The translations under genes were made by a program, and so were the position numbers. A DNA stretch of 64,000 nt from JAQBDA01 sp963709875 (lineage in GTDB: Bacteria > Chloroflexota > Anaerolineae > Anaerolineales > UBA4823): NCBI GenBank assembly GCA_963709875.1, contig CAVPYB010000010.1, positions 248,001-312,000 of the forward strand, in the 5' to 3' direction. Positions 1 to 8,180 of this stretch are shown here, one piece after another. Position 1 is the first letter of the stretch, and each line of letters begins with the position of its first letter. The notes below the pieces were generated by a model, which saw nothing but the letters and a program-made list of their open reading frames with translations, did no database searches and was not told the origin of the DNA.

Positions 1-990
1 TCGTCGCCAACGAGAACTACTGGCTGGGCAGACCGGCGATCGATGAGATGTTCTTCCAATTCGTACCCGATGATGCCTCCATGATTGCAGCCCTGGTGGC
101 GGGTGATGGCGATGTCGGCACCTTCTTCGCCTACAGCGACGTGCCCCAGCTCGAGGAAGCCGGTATCACGATCTTGAACTCCTTCTCCGGCTTCAACGAA
201 GGCTGGTACATCAACATGCATGAGGAAAAAGGCAACCCGGCGTTGAAAGATGTCAACGTGCGCAAGGCGCTGGCTCTTGCCTTCAACCGCGAGAAGCTGG
301 TGCAGGACTTGCTGCTGGGTCTTACCGGGGTAGCGGCTACCGATTGGGATAACTCGCCCTGGGTTGACCCGAGCATCGAGCCGTATCCGTACGACCCGGA
401 AGGGGCTGTAGCCTTGCTGGAGCAGTCTGGTTGGGTGGACACGAACGGCGATGGCACGGTGGATAAGGACGGCGTCGAGCTGGTCTTATCATACGGTACC
501 ACCAACCGTGAAGTGCGCCAGGATACCCAGGCAGTCGCCCAGCAGGACCTGGCGGCAGTGGGCATCGGCATCGACCTGCAGAGCTTCGATGCGGACCTGT
601 TCTTCTCCAGCTACGCAGATGACGGTCCCTCAGCCAACTTCTCGCTGGATATCATCCAGTACTCCGACTCGCCGAACTTCCCCGACCCGGATACATCTGC
701 CTGGCGCTGTGCGGAGATCCCTTCAGATGACAACCCGGCCGGCGTGAACACATCAGGTCTGTGTGATGAGAAGCTGGAAGAGCTATTTGCAAAGCAAGAA
801 ATCACAGGTCGATTTCGCAGAACGGCAGCAGACCTTCTATGAGATCACCCGCTACATCTTCGATAACGCCTACTGGATCGGTTTGTGGGAGGACCCGGAC
901 CTGTTCGGCTTCAGCGACCGCATGCTGAATGTCAAGATCTCCGGCGCCACGCCGCTCTACAACGTATTCGAATGGGATCTATCTCAATAA
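1..990 (+). CDS. ABC importer substrate-binding protein, family 5 (5' partial, frameshift)
   Basis: Extracellular solute-binding protein of a peptide/oligopeptide-type ABC importer; it would capture the ligand outside the membrane and deliver it to the permeases that follow. The window opens inside the gene, readable from base 3. The stretch DVNVRKALALAFNREKLV is the usual family 5 signature, and the surrounding sequence fits the family's C-terminal half. The last 60 or so residues (QVDFAERQQTFYEIT onward) are in another frame: one extra base near 805 explains this. The N-terminus and signal peptide are outside the window. The substrate cannot be told from sequence; DppA/OppA/NikA-type specificities are all possible. 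Confidence 0.9.
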
Positions 991-1009
991 ATAATTGGTA
1001 ACCCCAAGC

Positions 1010-1043
1010 GGCGTGCAGGCGTCACCGCCTGCACGCCATTTTT
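1010..1043 (+). terminator. Intrinsic terminator between binding protein and permease genes
   Basis: A perfect 12-bp stem (1010-1021 with 1026-1037) with a 4-base loop is followed by a run of T. It lies in the 64-base gap between the binding-protein gene and the first permease. Such partial terminators commonly let the binding protein be made in excess over the membrane subunits; that role here is inference. Confidence 0.8.
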
Positions 1044-1054
1044 GAAGGTATTCC

Positions 1055-2089
1055 ATGACCCGCTACATTATCCGCAGACTTCTTCAGGCGATCCCATTAC
1101 TGCTGCTGATCAGCATCGTGCTTTTCGCCCTGATGCAGAACATGGGCGACCCGCTGGCGACCATGGGCGGTCGCAAGGTGACCCGCTCGGAAGACCGCAT
1201 CCGCCTGGCGCGGCAGCTTGGTCTGGATAAGCCGACCTATGTTCAGTACATCTACTGGCTGATCGGCAATGACTGGGCCAAAACCGATATGGATGGCGAT
1301 GGGGTCGCCGAGACACCCTGGCGTTCGTAAAGGTGTGATCCGCGGCGACTGGGGGACTTCGCTCGTCACCCGCAAACCGGTGACCGAGGTCATCGGCGAG
1401 CGGTTGCCGAACACTTTGCTGCTGATGCTGGCTGCCGAAGCGGTGATCATCATCGTGGCCTTGTTAATCGGCATCTATTCGGCGCTGAACCAGTACTCGG
1501 CGGCGGATAATATCCTCACCGGCATTACATTTTTCTTCTACTCGATGCCTGTATTCTTCTTTGCCCTGGGGGCGATGTATCTATTCTCGGTAAATTTTAA
1601 AGCCTGGGGGCTGCCATACCTGCCAACGGTGGGTATGTTCGAGCCAGCAGTCGGAAAGACACCTGCACAGGTGGCCTGGCATATGATCCTGCCGGTGGCG
1701 ACGCTGTCATTTGGTTTCATCGCTGGCTACAGCCGCTATATCCGCAGCACCATGCTGGAAGCGATGGGGCAGGATTACGTCCGCACGGCCAAGAGCCAAG
1801 GGCCTACCCCGCCCGCAGATTGTTTACGTGCATGCCTTGAAGAACGCCGCCTTGCCCGATCGTCACCATCGTCGCCCTGGACCTGCCTTTCTTGCTGGGC
1901 GGGGCGATCGTCACCGAGCGCATCTTCGGCTGGCCCGGCACCGGGCGACTGTTCCTGGACCATGTATCGCGTTCTGATACCCCGGTAGTGATGGGTATCT
2001 TGATGATGATCGCCGCGGCAGTGATCGTCTTCCAGATCATCGCCGATGTCACCTACGCCTGGCTGGATCCCAGGATCCGCTATAAGTGA
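1055..2089 (+). CDS. ABC importer permease, DppB type (three frameshifts)
   Basis: First inner-membrane permease subunit of the peptide-type importer. It starts MTRYIIRRLLQAIPLLL, the typical DppB/OppB N-terminus, and ends WLDPRIRYK. The EAA loop region reads YVRTAKSKGLPRPQIVYVHA once the frame is corrected. The coding sequence is spread over three frames: extra bases near 1318 (ETP/GVRKG), 1797 (AKS/KGLP) and 1857 (ALP/IVTIV) each restore the family sequence when removed. With those removed the protein is about 344 residues, the normal family length. Three independent shifts in a gene inside an otherwise sensible operon suggest sequence error. An internal insert (DMDGDGVAETP) near residue 75 is real sequence and unusual for the family. 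Confidence 0.9.
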
Positions 2090-2102
2090 TTGGATTATAG
2101 TT

Positions 2103-3071
2103 ATGGAAAGCAGTGCAGCTCAACAAGCTAAACCTGCCGGCGGCGTCGTCCAACTGCTTCCCGACGAGCTGGATACCCCACCCCTGACCTTGGGGCAGCT
2201 CACCTGGCGGCGCTTCCGGCGCCACAGGATGGCAATCTTCGGCACGATCACTCTGATCCTGATCATTATCTATTCCTTCGGAGGGATGCTGGTATTCAGC
2301 GAAGCAGAGGCCAACTTCACCGATACCGGTGCCCGGCTTCAAGCGCCCTCGCGTGAGCATCCCTTCGGCACGGATACGGTTGGGCGTGATATCCTGGCGC
2401 GCACCATTTACGGCGGGCAGATATCCTTGCTGATCGGCTTGACCGCGGTGATCGTCGAGCTGCTGATCGGCGTGACCATTGGGGCGCTGGCGGGCTACCT
2501 GGGCGGTCAATTCGACAGCGTTTCCATGCGCTTTACGGAGGCAGTGCTGGTCATCCCACAGATCTTCCTTCTGCTGGTGATGGCAAAATATTTCGCCCAA
2601 TCCATCCCTAATATCAAATTCCTTGGGCGTACCTTCAGCGGCAGCGTGCTGGTGATCATCTTTGTGATCGGCATTACCAGCTGGCCTTACCTGGCGCGTA
2701 TCGTTCGGGCGCAGTTCCTGTCGGTCAAGGAGAACGACTTCATCTTGGCGGCCCGTGCCACCGGCACCTCTACACGTGATATCATATTCCGCCATATCCT
2801 GCCCAACAGCATCGCCCCGATCATCGTCTCCGCCACTCTGGGCGTTGCGGCGGCTATCACCTTGGAAGCCTATATCAGTTTCCTGGGTCTGGGTGTACGC
2901 CCGCCCACCGCTACGTGGGGCAATATGTTGGAAGGCGCATATAACTATATCGAATCAGCCTGGTGGCTGTGGTTCTTCCCCGGTATGCTGATCGCGCTGA
3001 CCGTACTGAGCATCAACTTCCTGGGCGATGGACTGCGGGATGCCCTCGACCCCCACAGCCGGACGGTGTAA
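2103..3071 (+). CDS. ABC importer permease, DppC type
   Basis: Second permease subunit, intact. The N-terminal segment LTWRRFRRHRMAIFG is the OppC/DppC N-terminal domain leading into the first membrane helix. The central motif HPFGTDTVGRDILART and the EAA loop DFILAARATGTSTRDIIFRH are characteristic. The ATG at 2103 is chosen over the longer open frame because it follows the end of the upstream permease (2089) by only 13 bases and gives the family's normal N-terminus. It pairs with the DppB-type subunit to form the transmembrane channel. Confidence 0.93.
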   Translation: MESSAAQQAKPAGGVVQLLPDELDTPPLTLGQLTWRRFRRHRMAIFGTITLILIIIYSFGGMLVFSEAEANFTDTGARLQAPSREHPFGTDTVGRDILARTIYGGQISLLIGLTAVIVELLIGVTIGALAGYLGGQFDSVSMRFTEAVLVIPQIFLLLVMAKYFAQSIPNIKFLGRTFSGSVLVIIFVIGITSWPYLARIVRAQFLSVKENDFILAARATGTSTRDIIFRHILPNSIAPIIVSATLGVAAAITLEAYISFLGLGVRPPTATWGNMLEGAYNYIESAWWLWFFPGMLIALTVLSINFLGDGLRDALDPHSRTV

Positions 3072-3072
3072 G

Positions 3073-4083
3073 ATGCTGCCAGCCAAAAATAAAAACGCCA
3101 AGCCAATCCTGGAAGTCAGCGACCTGCGCACACGCTTCCATATCGCCGAAGGGACCGTTCATGCCGTGAATGGGGTCTCCTTCGACCTGCGGTACGGCGA
3201 AACGATGGCGGTTGTTGGGGAAAGCGGCTGTGGAAAATCGGTGACCATGATGTCGATGCTGCGCCTGATCCCTATCCCTCCGGGCGAGATCGCCAGCGGG
3301 CAAGTGCTCTACGATGGGCGTGATCTCTTCAAACTGTCCGAATCCGAGATGGAAAGCTTGCGCGGCCGAGAGATCGCCATGATATTTCAGGATCCAATGA
3401 CGGCACTCAATCCGGTGCTGACGGTCGGTCGACAGCTTGGCGAGCCGATGCGGGTACACCTGGGGATGGACAAAGCCGCTATCCGAGAACGCTCGGTCGA
3501 GCTACTCGAGCGCGTCGGCATACCCGATCCTGCCCAGCGGCTCAGCGAATACCCGCACCAGTTCTCCGGGGGTCAGCGACAGCGTGTGATGATTGCCATG
3601 TCTCTAGCCTGCTCTCCCGCCATATTGATCGCCGATGAGCCAACTACCGCTCTGGACGTTACCATCCAGGCGCAGATTGTCGAGCTGGTGCAAAGTATCC
3701 GGGAAAGCATGGAGATGTCCGTGATCTGGATCACCCATGACCTGGGCGTTGTAGCAGAGATGGCAGAGCGGGTGATCGTGATGTATGCCGGCTATATTGT
3801 CGAGGAAGCCCTGGTCGATGACCTGTACGAAGACCCACGCCATCCCTATACGCTGGCACTGCTGGCAGCACTACCGCGCGTGGATAAGCGCCGGGATAAG
3901 CGCCTGCGCTCCATTCCTGGTGCGCCGCCCAACCTGCTGGCAGAACCTAAGGGCTGCCCATTCGCGGCGCGCTGCGAGCTGGCTTTCGACCACTGCCGGG
4001 AGGAGATGCCGCCGCTCGATCCGGTCGGCTTGAAGCATAATGCCGCCTGCTGGGTAGATGTGACCACCGGAGAGCGAAGATGA
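3073..4083 (+). CDS. ABC importer ATP-binding protein, DppD type
   Basis: One of two cytoplasmic ATPases powering the importer. Walker A is GESGCGKS, the signature is SGGQRQR and Walker B is ILIADEPT, followed by an H-loop (WITHDLGVV). The C-terminus carries the oligopeptide/dipeptide extension with GCPFAARC and two further cysteines, which in this family can bind a Fe-S cluster. The ATG at 3073 starts one base after the stop of the permease; 336 residues is the normal length. Its stop overlaps the next start (ATGA at 4080-4083), so the two ATPases are probably translationally coupled. Confidence 0.94.
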   Translation: MLPAKNKNAKPILEVSDLRTRFHIAEGTVHAVNGVSFDLRYGETMAVVGESGCGKSVTMMSMLRLIPIPPGEIASGQVLYDGRDLFKLSESEMESLRGREIAMIFQDPMTALNPVLTVGRQLGEPMRVHLGMDKAAIRERSVELLERVGIPDPAQRLSEYPHQFSGGQRQRVMIAMSLACSPAILIADEPTTALDVTIQAQIVELVQSIRESMEMSVIWITHDLGVVAEMAERVIVMYAGYIVEEALVDDLYEDPRHPYTLALLAALPRVDKRRDKRLRSIPGAPPNLLAEPKGCPFAARCELAFDHCREEMPPLDPVGLKHNAACWVDVTTGERR

Positions 4084-5117
4084 CCTCAGAAGGATCTCCT
4101 ATAGTTCAAGATCCAGGTAGATCAACTCCTGACTCCCATCCCCTGGTCAGGGTGGATAAATTGAAGAAACATTTCCCGATCACGCAGGGCTTGATCATCG
4201 AGCGGCAGGTCGGCTCGGTAAAGGCAGTCGATGGGATCAGCTTCGATATCCAGCGCGGTGAAACGCTCGGCATGGTAGGTGAGAGCGGCTGTGGGAAGAC
4301 CACCGCCGGACGGACGATCCTGGGGCTTTACCCGATCACTGCCGGAAAGGTGATCATCACCGGGATCCCCCTGGAAAATGCCAGTAAAAAACAGATAAAA
4401 ACTTTTCGCCAAAAAGCGCAGATGATTTTCCAGGACCCATACGCCTCGCTCAACCCACGCTGGACGATCAGCGCCATCATCGGCGAGCCGCTGCGGGTGC
4501 ACAACCTGCTGCCGGATGACAAGGCTCGCACAGAGCGCGTCCACGAGCTGATGTTGAAAGTCGGGTTGAGCCCACGCCTGATCAACCGCTTCCCGCATGA
4601 GTTCTCCGGCGGGCAGCGCCAGCGGATTGGTGTGGCGCGCGCGTTGGCATCTAATCCAGAGTTCATCGTCTGCGACGAGCCGATCTCAGCCCTGGATGTC
4701 TCTATCCAGGCTCAGGTGGTCAACCTGCTGGAGGATCTGCAGGATGAATTCAACCTGACTTACCTGTTTATCGCCCATGACTTGAGCATGGTGCGCCATA
4801 TCTGCGACCGGGTTGCGGTGATGTACCTGGGAGTGATCGTCGAGCTGGCGGATCGCGATGATCTGTATGAGAGTCCCCTGCACCCCTACACCCAGGCGCT
4901 GCTCTCAGCCGTGCCGGTCCCCGACCCGAAGACCGGTCGCAAGCGCCAGCGCATCATCCTGCCCGGCGATGTGCCCAGCCCGATCAACCCGCCCTCGGGC
5001 TGCCGCTTCCACCCGCGCTGCCCAATTGCCAAGGCGCACTGCTCGGAGCTCGTGCCGGAGTGGCGCGAGATCGACCCCGGTCACTGGGTCGCCTGCCACG
5101 AAGTGACCAATAATTAA
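4080..5117 (+). CDS. ABC importer ATP-binding protein, DppF type
   Basis: Second ATPase of the importer and last gene of the operon. Walker A GESGCGKT, signature SGGQRQR, Walker B FIVCDEPISALD and the H-loop FIAHDLSMVRH are all present. The C-terminal oligopeptide-family extension (GCRFHPRCPIA) is complete. It overlaps the preceding gene by four bases. DppD/DppF pairs form a heterodimer, which is what the gene order suggests here. A strong hairpin follows 7 bases after the stop. Confidence 0.94.
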   Translation: MTSEGSPIVQDPGRSTPDSHPLVRVDKLKKHFPITQGLIIERQVGSVKAVDGISFDIQRGETLGMVGESGCGKTTAGRTILGLYPITAGKVIITGIPLENASKKQIKTFRQKAQMIFQDPYASLNPRWTISAIIGEPLRVHNLLPDDKARTERVHELMLKVGLSPRLINRFPHEFSGGQRQRIGVARALASNPEFIVCDEPISALDVSIQAQVVNLLEDLQDEFNLTYLFIAHDLSMVRHICDRVAVMYLGVIVELADRDDLYESPLHPYTQALLSAVPVPDPKTGRKRQRIILPGDVPSPINPPSGCRFHPRCPIAKAHCSELVPEWREIDPGHWVACHEVTNN

Positions 5118-5123
5118 GAGTTC

Positions 5124-5164
5124 TGTGGGTGTTTCAGGCAGCGAAGATGCCCGAAACACCCACA
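5124..5164. repeat. Palindromic element with GCGAAG apex (possible terminator of the ABC operon)
   Basis: A 12-bp perfect outer stem (5124-5135 with 5153-5164) continues, after a mismatch, into GGCA/TGCC around a GCGAAGA loop. It follows the last ATPase gene and could end the transcript, but there is no clear T run. Its size and apex match hairpins at 10196-10240 and 35123-35167, two places between divergent genes where a terminator makes no sense. I read it as a member of a dispersed palindromic family. Confidence 0.65.
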
Positions 5165-5166
5165 AC

Positions 5167-5204
5167 TCCCTCTTGAACTGCGTACCTTCTATAAATATCA
5201 TACT
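5167..5204 (+). promoter_or_regulatory. 38-base promoter-like direct repeat, copy A
   Basis: This stretch matches 7223-7260 at 29 of 38 positions without gaps, in the same orientation. It contains TTGAAC, 17 bases, then TATCAT, which resembles a sigma-70 promoter, and lies about 100 bases before the ECF sigma factor gene. It may be that gene's promoter or just a repeat remnant. Confidence 0.35.
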
Positions 5205-5306
5205 TTTGGCGTAGGCCTCTCCTCCACCTATTTGCGGATATGGTTTCATTCGCCCTATCGTTCCCGGTTTTGGGTCGTCACAGTATAAATAGGCTGGGAA
5301 CCTATT

Positions 5307-5894
5307 ATGGACGAATCAGTGCTTATCCAATCCGCAAGAAATGGGGATCACGAGGCGTTCAACCGCCTGGTGCTCGCCTACCAGGATATGGTCTACAACC
5401 ACGCCTACGCCATCCTGGGTGAGCCGGGATCGGCCGAAGATGCCGTGCAAGAGACATTCATCAAGGCGTTCCGCGGCCTGATGGGCTTCCGCGGCGGTTC
5501 ATTCCGCGCCTGGCTGCTGCGCATCGCCACCAACACCTGCTACGACGAGCTGCGCCGTGCCAAAAACCACCAGGAAGTCGATGAATGGCAGGTGGGGGAG
5601 GACGGCGAGGAATATGAGCTGCTCGAGCTGCTGCCCAGCCCGGAGATGTCGCTGGATGCCCAGGTGGAGCAGAGCGAGCTGATGGCAGCCGTGCAGAGCG
5701 GTCTGCAGCTCCTGCCGGTAGAATACCGCAGCGCGGCGATTATCGTGGATGTGCTGGGCTTCGATTACTCCGAAGCGGCCCTCAGCCTGGGGGTGCCGGT
5801 CGGCACGGTCAAGAGTTGTCTGGCACGCGCCCGCCAGAGGCTGCGCCAGTATCTGCGCCAATACCTAAGTCAATCGCTCCAGCCGGTGCACTAA
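5307..5894 (+). CDS. RNA polymerase sigma factor, ECF (sigma-70 family)
   Basis: Extracytoplasmic-function sigma factor of 195 residues. Region 2 runs from about residue 10 to 75 (AYQDMVYNHAYAILG, SAEDAVQETFIKAFRGL), and region 4 occupies the end (YSEAALSLGVPVGTVKSC, then ARQRLRQYLRQYL). No anti-sigma gene follows in the same direction. The convergent neighbour is a lipoprotein gene whose stop overlaps this one by four bases at 5891-5894. Target promoters are unknown; the paired promoter-like repeats at 5167 and 7223 are possible candidates but this is speculative. Confidence 0.93.
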   Translation: MDESVLIQSARNGDHEAFNRLVLAYQDMVYNHAYAILGEPGSAEDAVQETFIKAFRGLMGFRGGSFRAWLLRIATNTCYDELRRAKNHQEVDEWQVGEDGEEYELLELLPSPEMSLDAQVEQSELMAAVQSGLQLLPVEYRSAAIIVDVLGFDYSEAALSLGVPVGTVKSCLARARQRLRQYLRQYLSQSLQPVH

Positions 5895-6493
5895 CCGTCC
5901 CGGTCCACTGTAACGATTTCCGTACAGGTGCCGTCGGCACGGCACCGCATCTGAGGCTGGTGGGTGTTACCCGCCAGCCTTTCCATTTCTACAGAGAGAT
6001 AGCTCCCCGGAACATTGAGACCGATGTGCCGGACGCCGATATCGAGCGTGGCACTCTCCCCCTCGATTGCCCCGCTGAACTCGAGCGTGTAATCCCAGTT
6101 CATATAGCATTCCACGCATTCCGGGCAGGCGCGGTAGGTGTAGCTGCCCCTGAAAGAGCCGTCTTCGCTGAACTTGAAGGTGACCATCTCGGGTCCCAGT
6201 TCAGCATATGCCTCCTCGCTCTCCAGAATGCACTTCAACCCGGTTGGGTTAGGGATGACCGGCTCCGGTGGGCTGCTACGTGCCAGGAACAGGCGCACCT
6301 CTGCCGTTCCAGGCTCGAACGGCTGCGGGATTTCAAGCCAGATGTACTGGATCAGGGGGTTATCGATGGCGCTTGCCTGGTAAACAGAGACATCCGGCCG
6401 CGCCGGTCTCTCCGGATTAGAAAACGGGCTGCATGCGCATAGTAATACGATGCTGGCGAAGATCGATAGCTTATTCTGTAAACAGCACTTCAA
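5891..6493 (-). CDS. Putative lipoprotein of unknown function
   Basis: I do not recognise the family. The N-terminus reads KCCLQNKLSIFASIVLLCAC: a short basic stretch, a hydrophobic core and a lipobox (LCA-C), so it is probably a lipid-anchored exported protein. The mature part is about 180 residues and contains a cysteine group (ACPECVECY). The start is uncertain: the TTG at 6493 gives the best signal peptide and overlaps the end of the upstream HAD gene by 23 bases, while the open frame runs further upstream without a plausible signal. It is convergent with the ECF sigma gene, and the 3' ends overlap. Confidence 0.6.
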   Translation of the reverse strand: MKCCLQNKLSIFASIVLLCACSPFSNPERPARPDVSVYQASAIDNPLIQYIWLEIPQPFEPGTAEVRLFLARSSPPEPVIPNPTGLKCILESEEAYAELGPEMVTFKFSEDGSFRGSYTYRACPECVECYMNWDYTLEFSGAIEGESATLDIGVRHIGLNVPGSYLSVEMERLAGNTHQPQMRCRADGTCTEIVTVDRDG

Positions 6494-7151
6494 CTGGGAT
6501 CTGACCCAGGTTTTCCACCACATACTGCACGCCTTCGATCCGTTGCAGCTTATCCTCTGCGATGTTCTCCCCCAGGGCGATAATGCAGCCGATACCGGCA
6601 TTTCTTGCAGACTGGATGCCGTAGCGCGAATCTTCCACTGCGGCGCACTGATCTGGAGCCAGCTCCAACCGCCGGGCTGCCAGCAGGTACGCGTCTGGAG
6701 CAGGCTTTGTCCTCATCCGGTCATCGTCGTAGACGATATTGTGCAGGTCGAACCAGCGCCAAAGTCCCATGTGGATATAATAGAACAGCACGTTATCCCG
6801 ACCGGCGGAGGTGGCGATGGCGCGCCCGATGCGGTGCGCCTGCAGCCAGTTCAGCAGTTCCGCCGCCCCGGGCGAGAGCTTGAACTCGTCACCCTGCTCC
6901 AGGCACAGGTTGCGGTATAGGGTCTCTTTGCGGTCGGTGTGGTCTTCCAGCGCGCGGCCCTGGTACTGTTCGCCGGTCAGGTAGTACAGGATGTAGCGGT
7001 TATCCCGCCCGACAACGTGTTCGCCGATCTCGTCTGCGGAGAGCGGGCTGCCGCGCAGCATGGCGGCGTAGCGGCTCCACGCTTCCCCCTGCAGGTCGGT
7101 ATCCCACCACAGCACGCCGTTGAAGTCGAAGATGATGCCTTCAAGTTTCAC
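6471..7151 (-). CDS. HAD-superfamily hydrolase (phosphoglycolate phosphatase/beta-phosphoglucomutase-like)
   Basis: HAD hydrolase of 226 residues. Motif I is IIFDFNGVLW, with the nucleophile Asp9; the second acidic residue (two positions on) is Asn, so the general acid/base of classical HAD phosphatases is altered. Motif II serine/threonine lies in AIATSAGRDN, motif III lysine in RTKPAPDAY, and motif IV in CAAVEDSRYGIQSA. The cap is helical (subfamily I). It likely acts on a small phosphorylated metabolite; the substrate cannot be assigned. The lipoprotein gene follows on the same strand with overlap. Confidence 0.88.
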   Translation of the reverse strand: MKLEGIIFDFNGVLWWDTDLQGEAWSRYAAMLRGSPLSADEIGEHVVGRDNRYILYYLTGEQYQGRALEDHTDRKETLYRNLCLEQGDEFKLSPGAAELLNWLQAHRIGRAIATSAGRDNVLFYYIHMGLWRWFDLHNIVYDDDRMRTKPAPDAYLLAARRLELAPDQCAAVEDSRYGIQSARNAGIGCIIALGENIAEDKLQRIEGVQYVVENLGQIPVEVLFTE

Positions 7152-7222
7152 GATCTTATTTTAACCCACCATTAAGGTTGTTTGTATATGGAGTTGCGTT
7201 CTTGAGGGTAAAATTGAGCCAT

Positions 7223-7260
7223 TCGCTCTCGAATTGCGTAAGCTCTATGAATGTCATATT
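7223..7260 (+). promoter_or_regulatory. 38-base promoter-like direct repeat, copy B
   Basis: Second copy of the element at 5167-5204 (29 of 38 identical, same orientation). The part aligned with the putative -35/-10 of copy A reads TCGAAT, 17 bases, TGTCAT. It lies about 140 bases before the DUF1361 gene. A promoter role is inference. Confidence 0.3.
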
Positions 7261-7396
7261 CAGGCTACGACTTAAGTAGGAGAGTCAAACGTCATTTTAT
7301 CCGATATACAACCCTGGAATGGGTCTGTACAATGGGTAGGACTGCCCGGCTTCCACGGGGCACTCAGGTTTACAGCCCGAAGTTGATCTCCAGCAG

Positions 7397-8092
7397 GTGA
7401 CGATGTTTTCCCGTATTGCGACCTACCACCGATCTCTAAAGAACCATCTGTTTTACCCAATCCTGCTTTCCAGCCTGTTGGCGGTGGGGATATTCTGCGG
7501 GCGTATCATCCTGAGCGGCAGCTGGATCGTTTACCGCAATCTGGTCTGGAACCTGTTCCTGGCCTGGATCCCCTATCTGGTCAGCCTGATGGTCGCATAT
7601 CTATTCTACAAGCGGCGCCGCAGCTGGCTGCTGATCGTGCTGTTAGGCTTTACCTGGCTGATTTTCTTCCCCAATGCCCCTTACCTGCTGACGGATTTTC
7701 TACACCTTCAGCAGCGCCCATACGTACCTTTATGGTATGACATCCTGCTCCTGGCGACCTTCGCCTGGACAGGCTGTTTCTTGGGGATCGCCTCGCTGAG
7801 GATCATGCAGGGGATGGTTGAGACTGTATCGGGAAGGTTAATCGGCTGGCTGTTCGTCATGCTCGCGATTGGCGCCAGCAGCCTGGGTGTCTATCTGGGC
7901 AGGTTCTCGCGCTGGAACAGTTGGGATATGCTGACCCAGCCGGAAATGATCCTGAGAGAGGTAGCAGGGAAAATTACCGACCCGTTGAATAACCTGCGCT
8001 TCCTCGGATTCACCGTCTTGTTTATATCCTTTCTGACGGTTAGCTACGTGATGTTCACGTCGATGCACCACGTGAAGGAAAACGAACACTAG
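7397..8092 (+). CDS. DUF1361 family membrane protein
   Basis: Integral membrane protein of about 230 residues, with six or so hydrophobic segments. The hallmark FFPNAPYLLTDFLHL and the later GRFSRWNSWDML identify the DUF1361 family; function is unknown. Two starts are close together: GTG at 7397 and ATG at 7403. The stretch GCAGGTG just before the ATG is a modest ribosome binding site and favours 7403. It stands alone, with a terminator of the convergent nucleotidase gene following. Confidence 0.88.
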   Translation: MTMFSRIATYHRSLKNHLFYPILLSSLLAVGIFCGRIILSGSWIVYRNLVWNLFLAWIPYLVSLMVAYLFYKRRRSWLLIVLLGFTWLIFFPNAPYLLTDFLHLQQRPYVPLWYDILLLATFAWTGCFLGIASLRIMQGMVETVSGRLIGWLFVMLAIGASSLGVYLGRFSRWNSWDMLTQPEMILREVAGKITDPLNNLRFLGFTVLFISFLTVSYVMFTSMHHVKENEH

Positions 8093-8127
8093 CCCCTGAA
8101 ACCCCGCGCTGCTCCCCTCTACAGGTT

Positions 8128-8167
8128 AAATAAAAACTGGACCCGGCTCCGGGAGCTCCGGGTCCAG
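8128..8167 (-). terminator. Intrinsic terminator of the 5'-nucleotidase gene
   Basis: The stem CTGGACCCGG/CCGGGTCCAG (8137-8167) is followed, on the minus strand, by TTTTTATTT. It lies 14 bases beyond the stop of the minus-strand nucleotidase gene and has the classic rho-independent form in that direction only. Confidence 0.88.
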
Positions 8168-8180
8168 CAGAAAATGTATG

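Noticed and set aside
5307..6493. Lipoprotein gene as anti-sigma factor of the ECF sigma
   Set aside because: It is convergent rather than co-directional, has no anti-sigma zinc motif and no membrane helix beyond the lipoprotein signal.
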